A stretch of 64,000 nt of DNA from Alphaproteobacteria bacterium. GTDB lineage: Bacteria > Pseudomonadota > Alphaproteobacteria > Caulobacterales > Maricaulaceae. Numbering within the stretch: position 1 is the stretch's first letter; every line of letters begins with the position of its first letter. Of the stretch, positions 53,685 through 63,547 are shown piece after piece. The notes under the pieces are model-generated. The model ran no database searches and was not told the DNA's origin. It was given only the letters and a program-made list of their open reading frames with translations. Position numbers and translations under genes: made by a program. The stretch lies in contig WGNH01000027.1 in NCBI GenBank assembly GCA_016124665.1, positions 1-64,000 of the forward strand. Direction: 5' to 3'.

Positions 53685-55610
53685 ATGAATATTCGCAATC
53701 TGATGATCTGGGCCATCATGATCCTCCTCCTTGTGGCGCTCTTCAATCTGCTGCAGCCCTCGCAGGCGGGAACCGGTTCGGAAGAAGTGAGCTATACCCG
53801 CTTCATCCAGCGGGTGGAGAATGACCAGATCAACAGCGTGGTCATTGATGGCGGCACGATCATCAGTGCCGATGGCACTGTGCGCGCCTTCATCCCGGAA
53901 AACGATTCCGGCATGTATGAAATTCTCCGCGCCAACGAGGTCGACGTCACCACCCGTCCGGCCGATTCCGGCTTCAGCTTGTTCAGTGTTCTGCTCGGCT
54001 GGTTCCCCTTCCTGCTGCTGATCGGGGTCTGGATCTATTTCATGCGCCAGATGCAGGGCGGCGGCCGCGGTGGTGCGATGGGCTTTGGCAAGTCCAAGGC
54101 CCGCCTGCTGACCGAGAAATCCGGCCGCGTCACCTTTGACGATGTCGCCGGTATCGATGAAGCCAAGGAAGAGCTCCAGGAAATCGTCGAATTCCTGAAA
54201 GACCCGTCCAAATTTCAGCGCCTCGGCGGCAAGATTCCGAAAGGGGCCCTGCTGATCGGCCCGCCCGGAACCGGCAAGACGCTGACCGCGCGCGCTGTCG
54301 CCGGTGAGGCCAATGTACCCTTCTTCACCATTTCCGGTTCGGATTTCGTCGAAATGTTTGTCGGCGTCGGCGCCAGCCGCGTCCGCGACATGTTCGAACA
54401 GGCCAAGAAAAACGCCCCCTGCATCATCTTCATTGACGAGATTGATGCCGTCGGCCGCTCACGCGGTGCCGGTCTTGGCGGCGGCAATGACGAGCGCGAA
54501 CAGACCCTCAACCAGCTGCTGGTCGAGATGGACGGGTTCGAGGCCAATGAAGGCATCATCCTGATCGCCGCGACCAACCGCCCCGATGTGCTAGACCCGG
54601 CGCTGCTTCGCCCGGGCCGCTTCGACCGTCAGGTCGTCGTACCCAATCCGGACATTATCGGCCGTGAGAAAATCCTCAAAGTGCATATGCGCAACGTGCC
54701 GGTGGCCGATGATGTCGAGCCCAAGGTCATTGCCCGCGGCACGCCCGGCTTTTCCGGTGCCGACCTCGCCAACCTGGTCAATGAGGCCGCGCTGCTGGCC
54801 GCCCGGCGCAACAAGCGCATCGTCTCCATGGCCGAGTTCGAGGATGCCAAGGACAAGGTGATGATGGGACCGGAACGCCGCTCCATGGTCATGTCCGACA
54901 AGGAAAAGGAACTGACCGCCTGGCACGAGGCCGGTCACGCCATTGTCGCGCTCAACGTGCCGGAAACCGATCCCGTACACAAAGCCACCATCATTCCGCG
55001 TGGCCGCGCACTGGGCATGGTCATGCGTCTGCCCGAAGCCGACAAGCTGTCGGAAAACTACACCCAGATGACCTCCCACCTGGCCATCGCCATGGGCGGC
55101 CGCGTCGCCGAGGAGCTGAAATTCGGCAAGGAGCGTATTACCTCCGGTGCGTCATCGGACATCAAGCAGGCGACGCAGGTTGCCCGCGCCATGATCACCC
55201 AGTGGGGCTTCTCCGATAAGCTCGGCACCATCGATTATTCCGATGGTGATGGCCAGAACGTCTTCCTCGGCCAGGAGCTGACCCGCTCCAAATCCGTGTC
55301 CGGTGAAACCGCGCGCATCATCGAGGAAGAGGTTCGCCGCCTGATCGACGAGGCCAATGAGACCGCGCGCAAGATCCTGACCGAGAAGCGCAAGGACTGG
55401 GAAACGCTGGCCGAAGGCCTGCTCGAATACGAAACCCTGTCGGGCAACGAAATCACCGAACTCCTGAAGGGCAATCCGCCCGTCCGCGAGACCAGTGAAC
55501 CGCCCTCCAGGGATGATACGCCCTCCGGTGCCGTGCCGGTGACCGAGGATGACGAGGCCGGCGACAAGGGCTCCGAACCCTCCGGCGGCCCGGCTCCGCA
55601 AGGGGCGTGA
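53685..55610 (+). CDS. ftsH: ATP-dependent zinc metalloprotease FtsH
   Basis: The 641-residue membrane AAA protease degrades misassembled membrane proteins and regulators. Two spans lie near 5-23 and 104-124 ([20 protein letters not shown]) around a periplasmic domain. Walker [15 protein letters not shown] is near 190-204, Walker [13 protein letters not shown] follows, and the second region of homology includes [20 protein letters not shown]. The zinc site is HEAGH at about 414-418. The C-terminus is an acidic, Pro/Ser-rich tail. Full length and intact. Confidence 0.97.
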   Translation: MNIRNLMIWAIMILLLVALFNLLQPSQAGTGSEEVSYTRFIQRVENDQINSVVIDGGTIISADGTVRAFIPENDSGMYEILRANEVDVTTRPADSGFSLFSVLLGWFPFLLLIGVWIYFMRQMQGGGRGGAMGFGKSKARLLTEKSGRVTFDDVAGIDEAKEELQEIVEFLKDPSKFQRLGGKIPKGALLIGPPGTGKTLTARAVAGEANVPFFTISGSDFVEMFVGVGASRVRDMFEQAKKNAPCIIFIDEIDAVGRSRGAGLGGGNDEREQTLNQLLVEMDGFEANEGIILIAATNRPDVLDPALLRPGRFDRQVVVPNPDIIGREKILKVHMRNVPVADDVEPKVIARGTPGFSGADLANLVNEAALLAARRNKRIVSMAEFEDAKDKVMMGPERRSMVMSDKEKELTAWHEAGHAIVALNVPETDPVHKATIIPRGRALGMVMRLPEADKLSENYTQMTSHLAIAMGGRVAEELKFGKERITSGASSDIKQATQVARAMITQWGFSDKLGTIDYSDGDGQNVFLGQELTRSKSVSGETARIIEEEVRRLIDEANETARKILTEKRKDWETLAEGLLEYETLSGNEITELLKGNPPVRETSEPPSRDDTPSGAVPVTEDDEAGDKGSEPSGGPAPQGA

Positions 55611-55615
55611 TAGCG

Positions 55616-55639
55616 AAAGGGCGCCCGAAGGCGCCCTTT
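55616..55639. terminator. Hairpin between ftsH and the convergent gene
   Basis: AAAGGGCGCC pairs with GGCGCCCTTT around CGAA (10-bp stem, tetraloop). The T-tract is short on the plus strand (TTTCC). The A-run on the other side lets it act in both directions, so it may end both ftsH and the minus-strand gene at 55683. Confidence 0.75.
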
Positions 55640-55682
55640 CCTGACATGACTCCCGGCATGCTCGTGGGTCCGGGGCGTCACA

Positions 55683-56831
55683 TCAATCGATCGTCAGCCC
55701 GGTCCGGTCCGGCAGATCGGCCATGAACGCCCAGCCGCCGAATGTTTCGGACACCACGGCGACCAGCTCATTCTCGCCAGCGCGAAGGGGCAGGCCGACT
55801 GAATCAAACAGGCCGACACGCCCGTAAAAATCCCAGTCGCGCGATTGCCAGCCATTATTTGCGGCATAAAGAAAGTCACCGTTGAGATAGAGGCGGACAC
55901 GGTCGCTGTAGCCGAAACGCAATTCATGCAGGCCGGTCGCTTCGGCATGGATTCGGGTACGCACCATCACCGTATTGGCTTCGCTCGTCCGGCCGGCCAG
56001 ACGGGCCAGATTGGCAATGCCATTGGTCTCGATCTCGAGCGTCTGCCAGCTCAGCCTGTCGATGGCATCACCGGGGAGCCGCAAGGCGTTGGCAAAACGG
56101 TTCTCTTCGAACACTGAAGACACGGTAAAATGTGTGATCAACGTGTCAGGCAGTGTCTCGACAAAAAGATGATCGGGCATACCTTCCCGGTCAAATGGTG
56201 TGTATCGTCCCGCTATGGCATCACTCGGCCCGGCTTCCCGAATGGAGAAATCCGCAAACCGGGCAGCGGAGGACTCGGTTGCGCGCAGGCTGAAGTAACC
56301 ACTCGCAGGGTCGCGCTGAAGATCGGGAATGTGCAGGACCGGTTCGTCGTCGATATAGACATCGGCCGTGTCGCCGATCACCACCAGCCGCACCCGGACC
56401 CACTGTCCGGCCTCGAATTCAGGCGCTGAATTATAGCGGGCATCGGTATAGATCTGCCAGCCGGACACCCCGTTGATAATCGGCATGTATTGCAGGGCAT
56501 CGACGGTGCCCGGATAGGCATTGCGCAAATAGATATCCTCGAAATTGCGGTCGTCTTGAACCCGGAATCCGACCCCGAAAAAGCCGGCAGGTTCGAACAT
56601 CACATCGAATTCGGCCACGAAATTTTCGAAATCGGCCGTGTCCAGCCAGGCACGCCCCGCGAAGGTCAGCGCTTCACGGCCCCGATAGGTCGAGACAGAC
56701 GCATTGTCATCGGCAATACGCCAGTCATGGCCGGAAAAGGACAGGGATTGCGGAGCATTGTCTTGAGCCTGCACGGGCGTGGTGATCACGCTTACGGCCA
56801 TGAGCGCCAGCGCGGCGAGAGATAACTTCAT
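55683..56831 (-). CDS. Secreted lectin/glucanase-fold protein of unknown function
   Basis: The 382-residue product has a Sec signal (LAALALMAVSVITTPVQA) and two beta-sandwich parts. Residues 25-205 resemble a concanavalin-like/DUF1080 domain (FVAEFDVMFEPAGFFGVGFR, WVRVRLVVIGDTADVYIDDE, GYFSLRATESSAARFADFSI). The C-terminal 150 residues resemble a galactose-binding jelly roll (RVRLYLNGDFLYAANNGW, LRAGENELVAVVSETFGGWA). Carbohydrate binding is likely; no catalytic motif is recognised. GGAGGG precedes the ATG. It lies 45 bp downstream of an AraC-family gene on the same strand. Confidence 0.7.
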   Translation of the reverse strand: MKLSLAALALMAVSVITTPVQAQDNAPQSLSFSGHDWRIADDNASVSTYRGREALTFAGRAWLDTADFENFVAEFDVMFEPAGFFGVGFRVQDDRNFEDIYLRNAYPGTVDALQYMPIINGVSGWQIYTDARYNSAPEFEAGQWVRVRLVVIGDTADVYIDDEPVLHIPDLQRDPASGYFSLRATESSAARFADFSIREAGPSDAIAGRYTPFDREGMPDHLFVETLPDTLITHFTVSSVFEENRFANALRLPGDAIDRLSWQTLEIETNGIANLARLAGRTSEANTVMVRTRIHAEATGLHELRFGYSDRVRLYLNGDFLYAANNGWQSRDWDFYGRVGLFDSVGLPLRAGENELVAVVSETFGGWAFMADLPDRTGLTID

Positions 56832-56847
56832 TAAAAACCCTCCAGAT

Positions 56848-56862
56848 CGGATCGAAGATCCG
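56848..56862. promoter_or_regulatory. Short palindrome between the araC-like gene and the lectin-fold gene
   Basis: CGGATC-GAA-GATCCG forms a 6-bp inverted repeat in the 45-bp gap, just upstream of the GGAGGG site. It could be an operator or a small RNA hairpin affecting translation; no further evidence. Confidence 0.3.
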
Positions 56863-56876
56863 TGTTTCTGGCAGGC

Positions 56877-57698
56877 TCAGGCGGCTACCGTATTGGATAT
56901 TTCGGACTCGGCGCGGCGTTCGGCATGAAGCCGGGCCGGGCTGGTGCCGGTCAGCTCCCGGATATCGCGGATCATGTGGCTCTGGTCGAAATATCCGGCC
57001 ATGCAGGCAATGTCGGCCCAGTCGGGAATCGCCTGACGATCCGCCAGGCTGACTGCGGTCAAATGCCGGATCAGCCGGGCATAGGCTTTTGGCGTGATCC
57101 CCATGACGGCTTCAAACCGGCGCCGCAATTGACGTTCACAGAGATCCAGCCGGCGCGCCAGGTCCGCGACCCGAATACGGCCGCCGCTTTTACGGATCAT
57201 CGCGGCGGCCCGGTGCTCTGGCCGTAATGTCACGTCGCGGGCCTGCGACAGGAAGCGGCTGACCAGTTGTGCCACAACAGCGCCGGAGGGAAGGCCGGCA
57301 CCGGGGTCCGTCAGAGGTTCCAGGTGACGGCCCATGCCCTCAGGCGGCGGTTCGGACATCCCCCGGAAATCCCGCGGGCAGATTCCGGCGCATTCCGCCG
57401 CCAGTTCGGGATAGAGCCGCAATCCCGTCTGACAATCGCCCGCAGCAGGCCGGTACCATTCAGCCTGCATACGGCTGCCGCTTACGACAATGGAGCTGTC
57501 AGTCACGCGGCCAAGTGCATCATGCCGGGTATAGAGAATCAGAGAGGGCTTGTTGTCGGGCAAGAGGCGGTGCGGCGGTGCAGCGCGGCGGCCATCATAA
57601 TGCCAGACGGCTTCGCAATACCGGGCGAGTGGACCGGCTGGCCGCCATTCGCGATAGCCGCCAAGACTGGCCGATATGTCATGCGTCCCGATCACCAT
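56877..57698 (-). CDS. AraC-family transcriptional regulator
   Basis: The 273-residue protein has an N-terminal sensing domain starting REWRPAGPLARYCEAVWHYD (DUF6597-like) and a C-terminal AraC double helix-turn-helix: RIRVADLARRLDLCERQLRR, then PKAYARLIRHLTAVSLADRQ and DIACMAGYFDQSHMIRDIRE with the GTSPARL end. It probably controls the lectin-fold gene 45 bp downstream, inferred from adjacency. The effector is unknown. Confidence 0.88.
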   Translation of the reverse strand: MVIGTHDISASLGGYREWRPAGPLARYCEAVWHYDGRRAAPPHRLLPDNKPSLILYTRHDALGRVTDSSIVVSGSRMQAEWYRPAAGDCQTGLRLYPELAAECAGICPRDFRGMSEPPPEGMGRHLEPLTDPGAGLPSGAVVAQLVSRFLSQARDVTLRPEHRAAAMIRKSGGRIRVADLARRLDLCERQLRRRFEAVMGITPKAYARLIRHLTAVSLADRQAIPDWADIACMAGYFDQSHMIRDIRELTGTSPARLHAERRAESEISNTVAA

Positions 57699-57748
57699 GC
57701 CGGCTTTTGTAGACGCTTCCGGCTCGAAAATCGTATCACTAAATCGCG

Positions 57749-58567
57749 ATGAAATTTCCTGCCACCCACCCTGATCGCCCGCTTGTCATGGGCATTGTGA
57801 ATGTCACGCCGGACTCGTTCTCCGATGGCGGGCAGTTTGCCGACAGTGATGCCGCGATTGATCATGCGCTGCAACTGGTCCGCGACGGGGCGGACATGCT
57901 CGACATTGGCGGCGAATCTACGCGGCCCGGAGCAAACCCCGTTGGGGAGGATGAGGAGCTGCGCCGCATCCTTCCGGTCATCAGGGGCATAAGGCGGCAC
58001 AGCCAGATTGCCCTTTCCATCGATACGATGAAGCCCGGCGTCGCTGAAGCCGCCATCGGCGCGGGCGCGGATATCTGGAATGATGTAAACGCCCTGCGTG
58101 CGCCGGGCGCGTTGACAATGGCAGCAAAACTCGGCTGCGGTGTGGTGTTGATGCACATGCAGGGCGAGCCGCAAACCATGCAGCAAAACCCCCGCTATGA
58201 TGATGTGGTCGGGGAGGTATCCGCCTGGCTGTCAGAGCGCGCCGTTGCCGCCATTGCGGCGGGCGTAACAGCCGGAAATATCTGGCTGGATCCCGGCATC
58301 GGTTTCGGAAAAACGCTGCAGCATAACCTGCAATTGCTGCGCAGCATTTCCGGTCTGCCAAAAGGGTTTCCGGTTCTGATCGGCGCGTCCCGCAAGCGCT
58401 TGATATCCGATTTGGACCCGGGCGCAGGCACCGGTAACCGCCTCGGCGGATCGCTCGCCATCGCGCTGTATGCTGCGCAGAAAAATGCGGTTTGCGTGCG
58501 CGTGCATGATGTCCGGGAAACTGTTCAGGCGTTGAAAATACAGGCGGCGATCAGCCGGGAGTCCTGA
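57749..58567 (+). CDS. folP: Dihydropteroate synthase
   Basis: The 272-residue TIM-barrel enzyme condenses p-aminobenzoate with dihydropterin pyrophosphate. It has VMGIVNVTPDSFSDGG at 13-28, DMLDIGGESTRPGANPV, ISIDT-type LSIDTMKPGVAEAAI, WNDVNAL, VLMHMQGEPQTMQQNP and IWLDPGIGFGKTLQHN, with a C-terminal VHDV motif. It is the sulfonamide target. Its end overlaps the convergent ArnT-like gene by 17 bp. It is not beside glmM, unlike in many relatives. Confidence 0.95.
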   Translation: MKFPATHPDRPLVMGIVNVTPDSFSDGGQFADSDAAIDHALQLVRDGADMLDIGGESTRPGANPVGEDEELRRILPVIRGIRRHSQIALSIDTMKPGVAEAAIGAGADIWNDVNALRAPGALTMAAKLGCGVVLMHMQGEPQTMQQNPRYDDVVGEVSAWLSERAVAAIAAGVTAGNIWLDPGIGFGKTLQHNLQLLRSISGLPKGFPVLIGASRKRLISDLDPGAGTGNRLGGSLAIALYAAQKNAVCVRVHDVRETVQALKIQAAISRES

Positions 58568-60398
58568 CCCGCGAGGCCTCCAGCGTGACGATCGCCAGGT
58601 CCAGCGCATCGCCTTTCACGAGATTCATCCCCTCGACCCGGCCGAGTGTGCGCACGGCTTCACCGGACAGTGCGGTATCAAAAGCCGCGCGCTCTGAAGC
58701 ATCGACCACGGCAATGCCGCATTCGGGATGCAGGAGCAGACTGGCCGCCGCTCCGGCCCCGTCGGTCAGTGCCACATCCGTTCCCAGATAGAAGACGTTG
58801 GAAGGTTCGCGATATCCTGCCGTCGCCGCCGGAAACGCCTCGCAGCCTTCCAGCGTCTCAACGATTCGCGCCACCCGGTTCGACGGCCAGGCGGCATCGA
58901 CCGCGGGAATGGCAATACCGAAGGCCGCAAGATACTGGATCGCGACAATCCCGCTCAGGGGCAGCAATCGCGCCAGTCCGGGTTTCAGCACAAACCAGAT
59001 CAGCACCGCCACGCTGATAACGCCGAGAGCCGCGGCGATCAGCACCCACAAGAGCTGATCCTCGCCGAGCTGGAGCGCGCCCATGAGCGGGAAGGCCGCA
59101 ATCGCCAGCCCGGCGATGACGGCCAGCACGATCCACAGCCGGTGCAGGGTTTTTGCTTTCCAGCCCGTGAGCAGACCCGCCGCCTGCATCATCCCGGCGG
59201 CCGCGAGGATGGCCAGCGCCGGAAAAGCCGGCAGCACATAATGCGGCAGCTTGGTCTGGACGAATTCAAACACGATCCAGGTCATCATCGCCCACAGGAT
59301 CAGAAACCGGATTTCCGGTTTGTCGCGCCCCGCCCATGCGGCCAGAATGGCCAGGCCCAGCAGGGCCGAGCCGGGCCAGAACATCGCCGGTGACAGCAGG
59401 GTGTGATAGAGGAAGGGCCCGCCATGACTGTCATCCGCCTCGCCCACCTTGCCGAACAGGGCGTGACCGACGGACTCCTGCAGGAAAGCCCCGTCCGTGG
59501 CGATATTGATCGCGATCAGCCAGGGCAGGGCGATGGCGGACAGGACCACCAGTCCTTTCAGCCAATGGAACTTCGCCAGTGTGGCGCGCATCGGGCTTTG
59601 AAGGATCAGGTCGAAGACAAAAACGCCGGCCAGACCGCCCATCATCACGGCGATGCCGCCGGGCAGAAAGCCGAGCCAGGCAAGCTTCAGGATTTCGATC
59701 AGAAAGGCCGCGGCGATAATCCAGAGCAGCCATTTTGCATGATGCTTGAAGACGAAATATCCCACCAGGGTCAGCGCCGAGACCATGGCGATGATCGGCC
59801 CCTTGATCATGATCGCCGCGCCGCTCGCCGCCCAGAACAGCAGCGGCCAGCCGATGAATTTCAAGCGTTCGCCGGCCTCCGCTTTCAGCAGCATCATCAT
59901 CAGGCCAATCTGGGCCAGCACGCCTGCGGCCAGCAACATGGCATCGGTCTTGGCCGTGCGCGCCTCGACCTGCATCATCAGCGCGGTGGCCATCAGCAAT
60001 CCGGCCGCCAGCCCCGCCTGCGGGCCGAACAGGCGCGCCGCCAGCCAGGCCGTGCCGAAGACCGCGATCATCCCGCCGATCAATGAGGGCAGGCGGAAGG
60101 CCCAGATACCCGCCTCCGCCCCGCCGAACGGTGTCGCAGCGATCACCTGCATCCAGTAGATGCCGGCAGGCTTCACATGCCGGGGGGCATCCTGAAAGCG
60201 GATATCGACATAATCGCCGGTCTCCATCATCTGCGAGGCGGCCTGAGAGTAGCGCGCCTCGTCCCGGTCCATCACCGGCAGGGACGATATCCCGGGTGCC
60301 ATTGCGAGAATGGCAATTACGGCGAGCACCAGCCAGGCACGATTGGGCATGCCCCAGCGCGTCTCACCTGACGAGACCCAGTTCATCAGACCGTTCAT
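58551..60398 (-). CDS. ArnT-like glycosyltransferase of the GT39/GT83 membrane family
   Basis: The 615-residue polytopic protein has an N-terminal span, then the periplasmic VMDRDEARYSQAASQMMETG loop. Its Asp/Glu pair is catalytic in PMT/ArnT enzymes, and FQDAPRHVKPAGIYWMQ follows. About a dozen spans come next, and a C-terminal soluble domain of about 120 residues. It would transfer a sugar from an isoprenoid-phosphate donor to lipid A or another periplasmic acceptor. Its ATG overlaps the stop of the GT2 gene upstream (ATGA), the likely donor-making partner. Confidence 0.85.
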   Translation of the reverse strand: MNGLMNWVSSGETRWGMPNRAWLVLAVIAILAMAPGISSLPVMDRDEARYSQAASQMMETGDYVDIRFQDAPRHVKPAGIYWMQVIAATPFGGAEAGIWAFRLPSLIGGMIAVFGTAWLAARLFGPQAGLAAGLLMATALMMQVEARTAKTDAMLLAAGVLAQIGLMMMLLKAEAGERLKFIGWPLLFWAASGAAIMIKGPIIAMVSALTLVGYFVFKHHAKWLLWIIAAAFLIEILKLAWLGFLPGGIAVMMGGLAGVFVFDLILQSPMRATLAKFHWLKGLVVLSAIALPWLIAINIATDGAFLQESVGHALFGKVGEADDSHGGPFLYHTLLSPAMFWPGSALLGLAILAAWAGRDKPEIRFLILWAMMTWIVFEFVQTKLPHYVLPAFPALAILAAAGMMQAAGLLTGWKAKTLHRLWIVLAVIAGLAIAAFPLMGALQLGEDQLLWVLIAAALGVISVAVLIWFVLKPGLARLLPLSGIVAIQYLAAFGIAIPAVDAAWPSNRVARIVETLEGCEAFPAATAGYREPSNVFYLGTDVALTDGAGAAASLLLHPECGIAVVDASERAAFDTALSGEAVRTLGRVEGMNLVKGDALDLAIVTLEASRVRTPG

Positions 60399-61147
60399 TT
60401 TGTATCCTGCCCCGGCGTGAACAACAGCGCCTTCGCGGGGATATGCGTCCGCCGCATCAGCCAGTTCACACCCATCAGATCGAAGAAGCCGGCAAAGGCG
60501 CGGCCGAGATTGGTATATTTGGTTTCGCCGGAAATCCGCGCCCGGTTCACCACATCAACATAGATCTGGTCAAAGCCGAGATGGCGCGTGAAGGGCGGCA
60601 GATAGCGGTGCAGGGAATCAAAGAAGGGCAGCGCCAGAAACAGGTCCCGCGGGATCAGTTTGAGGCCGCAGGCCGTGTCCGGACAGTCATCGCGCAGCAT
60701 GGCGCGGCGGATGCCATTGCCGATTTTCGACGCCCATTTGCGGTTCGCCCCGTCCGTCCGGTTTGTGCGGCAGCCACAGACCAGCGCCGGAGCCTCCAGC
60801 GAGGTGAGGTCGATGCGCGAGGCCATGTCCACAACCGATTGCGGATCATCCTGGCCATCGCCATCCATCGTCGCCACCCACAGCGTCTTCGCAGCCAGAA
60901 AGCCGGTGCGCAGGGCGGCGCTCTTGCCGGCTCTATTAGGGTGCTGGATGGCGGTAATTTGCGGATATTGCTCTTCGAGCGCAGAGAGCTTGCCCCAGGT
61001 GTCATCTGTCGACCCGTCTTCGATGGCGATGATGTGAAAATCCTCGAACGCCGCCGAAAACACTCCGGCCGCCTCTGCGATCACCGCGTCGATATTTCCC
61101 GCCTCGTTATGAACCGGGATAACGATGGAAAGTGTGCCTGCCTGCAT
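60395..61147 (-). CDS. GT2 polyprenyl-phosphate glycosyltransferase (DPM1/ArnC-like)
   Basis: The 250-residue enzyme has LSIVIPVHNEAGNIDAVIAE, IIAIEDGSTDDTWGKL, RAGKSAALRTGFLAA and the catalytic VATMDGDGQDDPQSV, with a C-terminal YTNLGRAFAGFFDLMGVNWL segment and no strong membrane spans. It would load a sugar onto polyprenyl phosphate for the coupled ArnT-like transferase. This division of labour is inferred from the ATGA overlap. Confidence 0.85.
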   Translation of the reverse strand: MQAGTLSIVIPVHNEAGNIDAVIAEAAGVFSAAFEDFHIIAIEDGSTDDTWGKLSALEEQYPQITAIQHPNRAGKSAALRTGFLAAKTLWVATMDGDGQDDPQSVVDMASRIDLTSLEAPALVCGCRTNRTDGANRKWASKIGNGIRRAMLRDDCPDTACGLKLIPRDLFLALPFFDSLHRYLPPFTRHLGFDQIYVDVVNRARISGETKYTNLGRAFAGFFDLMGVNWLMRRTHIPAKALLFTPGQDTK

Positions 61148-61230
61148 GCCCGCCCGCTCTGTGTTGTTGCGTCGTGAATAGCGCGTTTCGGCGTAAGGGG
61201 ATACAGGCAGAGTTCAGCAAGCCGGGCGGA

Positions 61231-62010
61231 TTACTCGCTGCCCGGCACGGGCGGCAGGATGCGCTCGAACATCAGCTGCCAGTAGATTTGCGAACTGCTT
61301 TCGATCGAGGTTTCCACGGCGCGCTGACGCAGCAAGGGCAGCAGGTTTTCGTCCGCGCGCAGGCGAGCCGCCATTTCCGCAATGGCGGCGTCATGGCCCT
61401 CGACCTCACACGGAAAATCGAGGATTTCCGGCAGCGCCGCGTAATCTCCGATTTCCATTAACCGCGGTTCCGCGCAAGTCGCCGCAAGGACGTTATACAG
61501 GCCACGATCAGACAGGCGGAAAAAGGCGTACCGGTAGGTCCGGTCCCGGTCCTGAAAACTCAGATCATCCTGTCCGGTTTCATAGTATTCAACGGCGGCG
61601 GCCATCAGCGCTTCATCGGCGATGAGGTTGATCGTGCCGGTCGCGACCAGCTCTTCATAGGTTGTGCGGATCACCGGGAAGCTGAAAATCTGGGTCGCGC
61701 GGAAGGCTTCGATCACCAGCGTTTCATCATTGACCTCGCGCCGCCCTTCCAGTGCGTCGATAGCGCGCTGGGCATTCTCGGAAACCTGGGCGTAGTAAAC
61801 GGCATTGCCCTCCACCCGCCATTGCTCGTCGCGCAAATCCGCGATCAGCCGCTCCGTCAGTATGTCTGCGCGCTCGGCGGCGGCCCGGTCCGCATTCCAC
61901 GCCGTGATCTGGAAACCGATCACCACACCGGCAATGACAATGACGAATTCCAGCACAACGGCGAACCAGTTCTGCTGCCGGATGGCGTGGGAGAGGCGGG
62001 CGAGGATCAT
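61231..62010 (-). CDS. Tandem-array membrane protein, copy 4 (unknown family)
   Basis: The 259-residue protein opens MILARLSHAIRQQNWFAVVL and continues EFVIVIAGVVIGFQITAW, so it has one span near 19-37 with an Arg-rich cytoplasmic leader. The rest is a helical, probably periplasmic domain (VNDETLVIEAFRATQIFSFP, TYEELVATGTINLIADEALM). A run T-Y-E/D-x-L/M-x-x-x-G-x-I-x-L-I is shared with the other copies. Its ATG overlaps the upstream copy's stop. The first 117 bp differ from copy 2 at only two positions. No function is recognised. Confidence 0.75.
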   Translation of the reverse strand: MILARLSHAIRQQNWFAVVLEFVIVIAGVVIGFQITAWNADRAAAERADILTERLIADLRDEQWRVEGNAVYYAQVSENAQRAIDALEGRREVNDETLVIEAFRATQIFSFPVIRTTYEELVATGTINLIADEALMAAAVEYYETGQDDLSFQDRDRTYRYAFFRLSDRGLYNVLAATCAEPRLMEIGDYAALPEILDFPCEVEGHDAAIAEMAARLRADENLLPLLRQRAVETSIESSSQIYWQLMFERILPPVPGSE

Positions 62011-62792
62011 GGGGTTTCCGAGTTTGTATCAAGCTGTTCAAGGGTCGCGAGCACACTGACGCGCAGGGCGACCAACCAGCTGAGATAGGTATTGTTGAGG
62101 TCGCGGCTGGCCACGAACATATCGCGCAGGGCAGGATCAGCCTGCAGGGCCTCCAGATCATAGTGTTCCAGCGTGCTGCGCACACCCTGGGCCGCGCGAT
62201 AATTGTCGGAACTCAGAAAGGCGCCGGATTCACGCGCGCGCTCCAGATCAGCGACACTACCAGGCTCCAGAGACACAGGAAGCGGGGCGCGCTGCGCATT
62301 GTTGAAGCGGGCTTCAACAAGCCGGTTCGCCATGCCGTCGACGGCCTCATACCGTTCCATGAATCGTGCCAGCGCCGCCCGCAAATCTGCGTCCGACAAG
62401 CGTGACAGGCCGCCCGAACTGACCAATTCCTGCAACGTGCTCGGTGATTGCGGTGGCTGCACCGCCCAGACCAGTGAAATCAGTCCCTCTTCAAACTGGC
62501 CGGCGCGGTCTTCCGGAACCACACCGCTATCGATCGCTTCCACGACCACTGTGGCATTACGGGCGATCTCGAAGGTCCGTTCGATGACGTCGTCGGTCTC
62601 GCTGACCAGGGTCTGAAAGTCCACTTCCAGATTGGCCAGAATGACAGCCTCCTGGATACGCGCCGTCCGCGCCTCGTTCCACGCCGTGATCTGGAAGCCG
62701 ATCACCACACCCGCAATGACGATCACGAATTCAAGCGCAACGGAGAACCAGTTCTGCTCGCGGATGGCGCGGGAGAGGCGGGCGAGGATCAT
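62007..62792 (-). CDS. Tandem-array membrane protein, copy 3 (unknown family)
   Basis: The 261-residue protein has the same N-terminal module (MILARLSRAIREQNWFSVAL, then EFVIVIAGVVIGFQITAW), with about ten base differences from copies 2 and 4 over the first 117 bp. Its periplasmic part has diverged: STLQELVSSGGLSRLSDADL takes the place of the shared TYEEL-type segment. It overlaps both neighbours by ATGA, so the array is translated as one unit. Confidence 0.75.
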   Translation of the reverse strand: MILARLSRAIREQNWFSVALEFVIVIAGVVIGFQITAWNEARTARIQEAVILANLEVDFQTLVSETDDVIERTFEIARNATVVVEAIDSGVVPEDRAGQFEEGLISLVWAVQPPQSPSTLQELVSSGGLSRLSDADLRAALARFMERYEAVDGMANRLVEARFNNAQRAPLPVSLEPGSVADLERARESGAFLSSDNYRAAQGVRSTLEHYDLEALQADPALRDMFVASRDLNNTYLSWLVALRVSVLATLEQLDTNSETP

Positions 62793-63547
62793 TCCGCGGT
62801 CTCCTGCGGCCTTCCCAGTGCGGCGAGGGTTGCGTCGGTTTCGATTATGGCTTCCCTCGCGAGGATGCGCACGGAGTAATGGCGAGTCTCGATGCTGCGG
62901 ACGAGGCGCCCCACCTCCTCGTCGGCTTGAAGCCGCACAGCGAGATCAACCGCCTCGTCTGGGGTGAATAGTCCATGGGGCTCGCCGGAAACACGCGCGT
63001 CAATGATCGCGGCGATCTCTGCCCTCGTGAAATAGGCCTCCAGCGAAATATTGTATCGGCTCCAAGGGTTCCAGCCATTAACCATGATTGCCTCCCAATT
63101 GGCCAGTTCGCGGTAGAAGGCGCGGATCTCGTGCACCGCCGCCTCATCCTCGATGAGTGCGATCCGGCCAGAGCTTTCCATACCGTCATAGATCGTGCGG
63201 TTCGCGTCCGTAAAGGACCGGTACCGGCTGAACCAGACCGCGCTGACAAACCGGTCAGGGTCGCTGCGGACGCTTTCAGGATCGTCTATCGCCAAGGCAA
63301 CAACTTCAACCTCCGAGATGATCCGTTCGGCGTTGATTATCATGCGTTCATATGCGGCCCGCTGGCGTTCGATCTCGCCTACGATCAGTGCTTGGTAGGT
63401 GCGACCCAGCTCGCGCTCCGCCTGCCTCTCATTCCAAGCCGTGATCTGGAAGCCGATCACCACACCGGCAATGACAATGACGAATTCCAGCACAACGGCG
63501 AACCAGTTCTGCTGCCGGATGGCGTGGGAGAGGCGGGCGAGGATCAT
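62789..63547 (-). CDS. Tandem-array membrane protein, copy 2 (unknown family)
   Basis: The 252-residue protein has an N-terminal module identical to copy 4 through residue 39. Its periplasmic helical domain contains TIYDGMESSGRIALIEDEAA and VHEIRAFYRELANWEAIM. The start overlaps the stop of copy 1. Nucleotide near-identity is confined to the first 117 bp, with divergent remainder. Confidence 0.75.
   Translation of the reverse strand: MILARLSHAIRQQNWFAVVLEFVIVIAGVVIGFQITAWNERQAERELGRTYQALIVGEIERQRAAYERMIINAERIISEVEVVALAIDDPESVRSDPDRFVSAVWFSRYRSFTDANRTIYDGMESSGRIALIEDEAAVHEIRAFYRELANWEAIMVNGWNPWSRYNISLEAYFTRAEIAAIIDARVSGEPHGLFTPDEAVDLAVRLQADEEVGRLVRSIETRHYSVRILAREAIIETDATLAALGRPQETAE

Larger units (their letters stand above)
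61894..63547 (-). repeat. 117-bp near-identical 5' modules of the tandem paralogues
   Basis: The segments 61894-62010 and 63431-63547 differ at two of 117 positions by eye. The segment 62676-62792 is the same module with about ten differences. All encode the leader and membrane span of the paralogous proteins, while the downstream coding sequences do not align at DNA level. Confidence 0.8.
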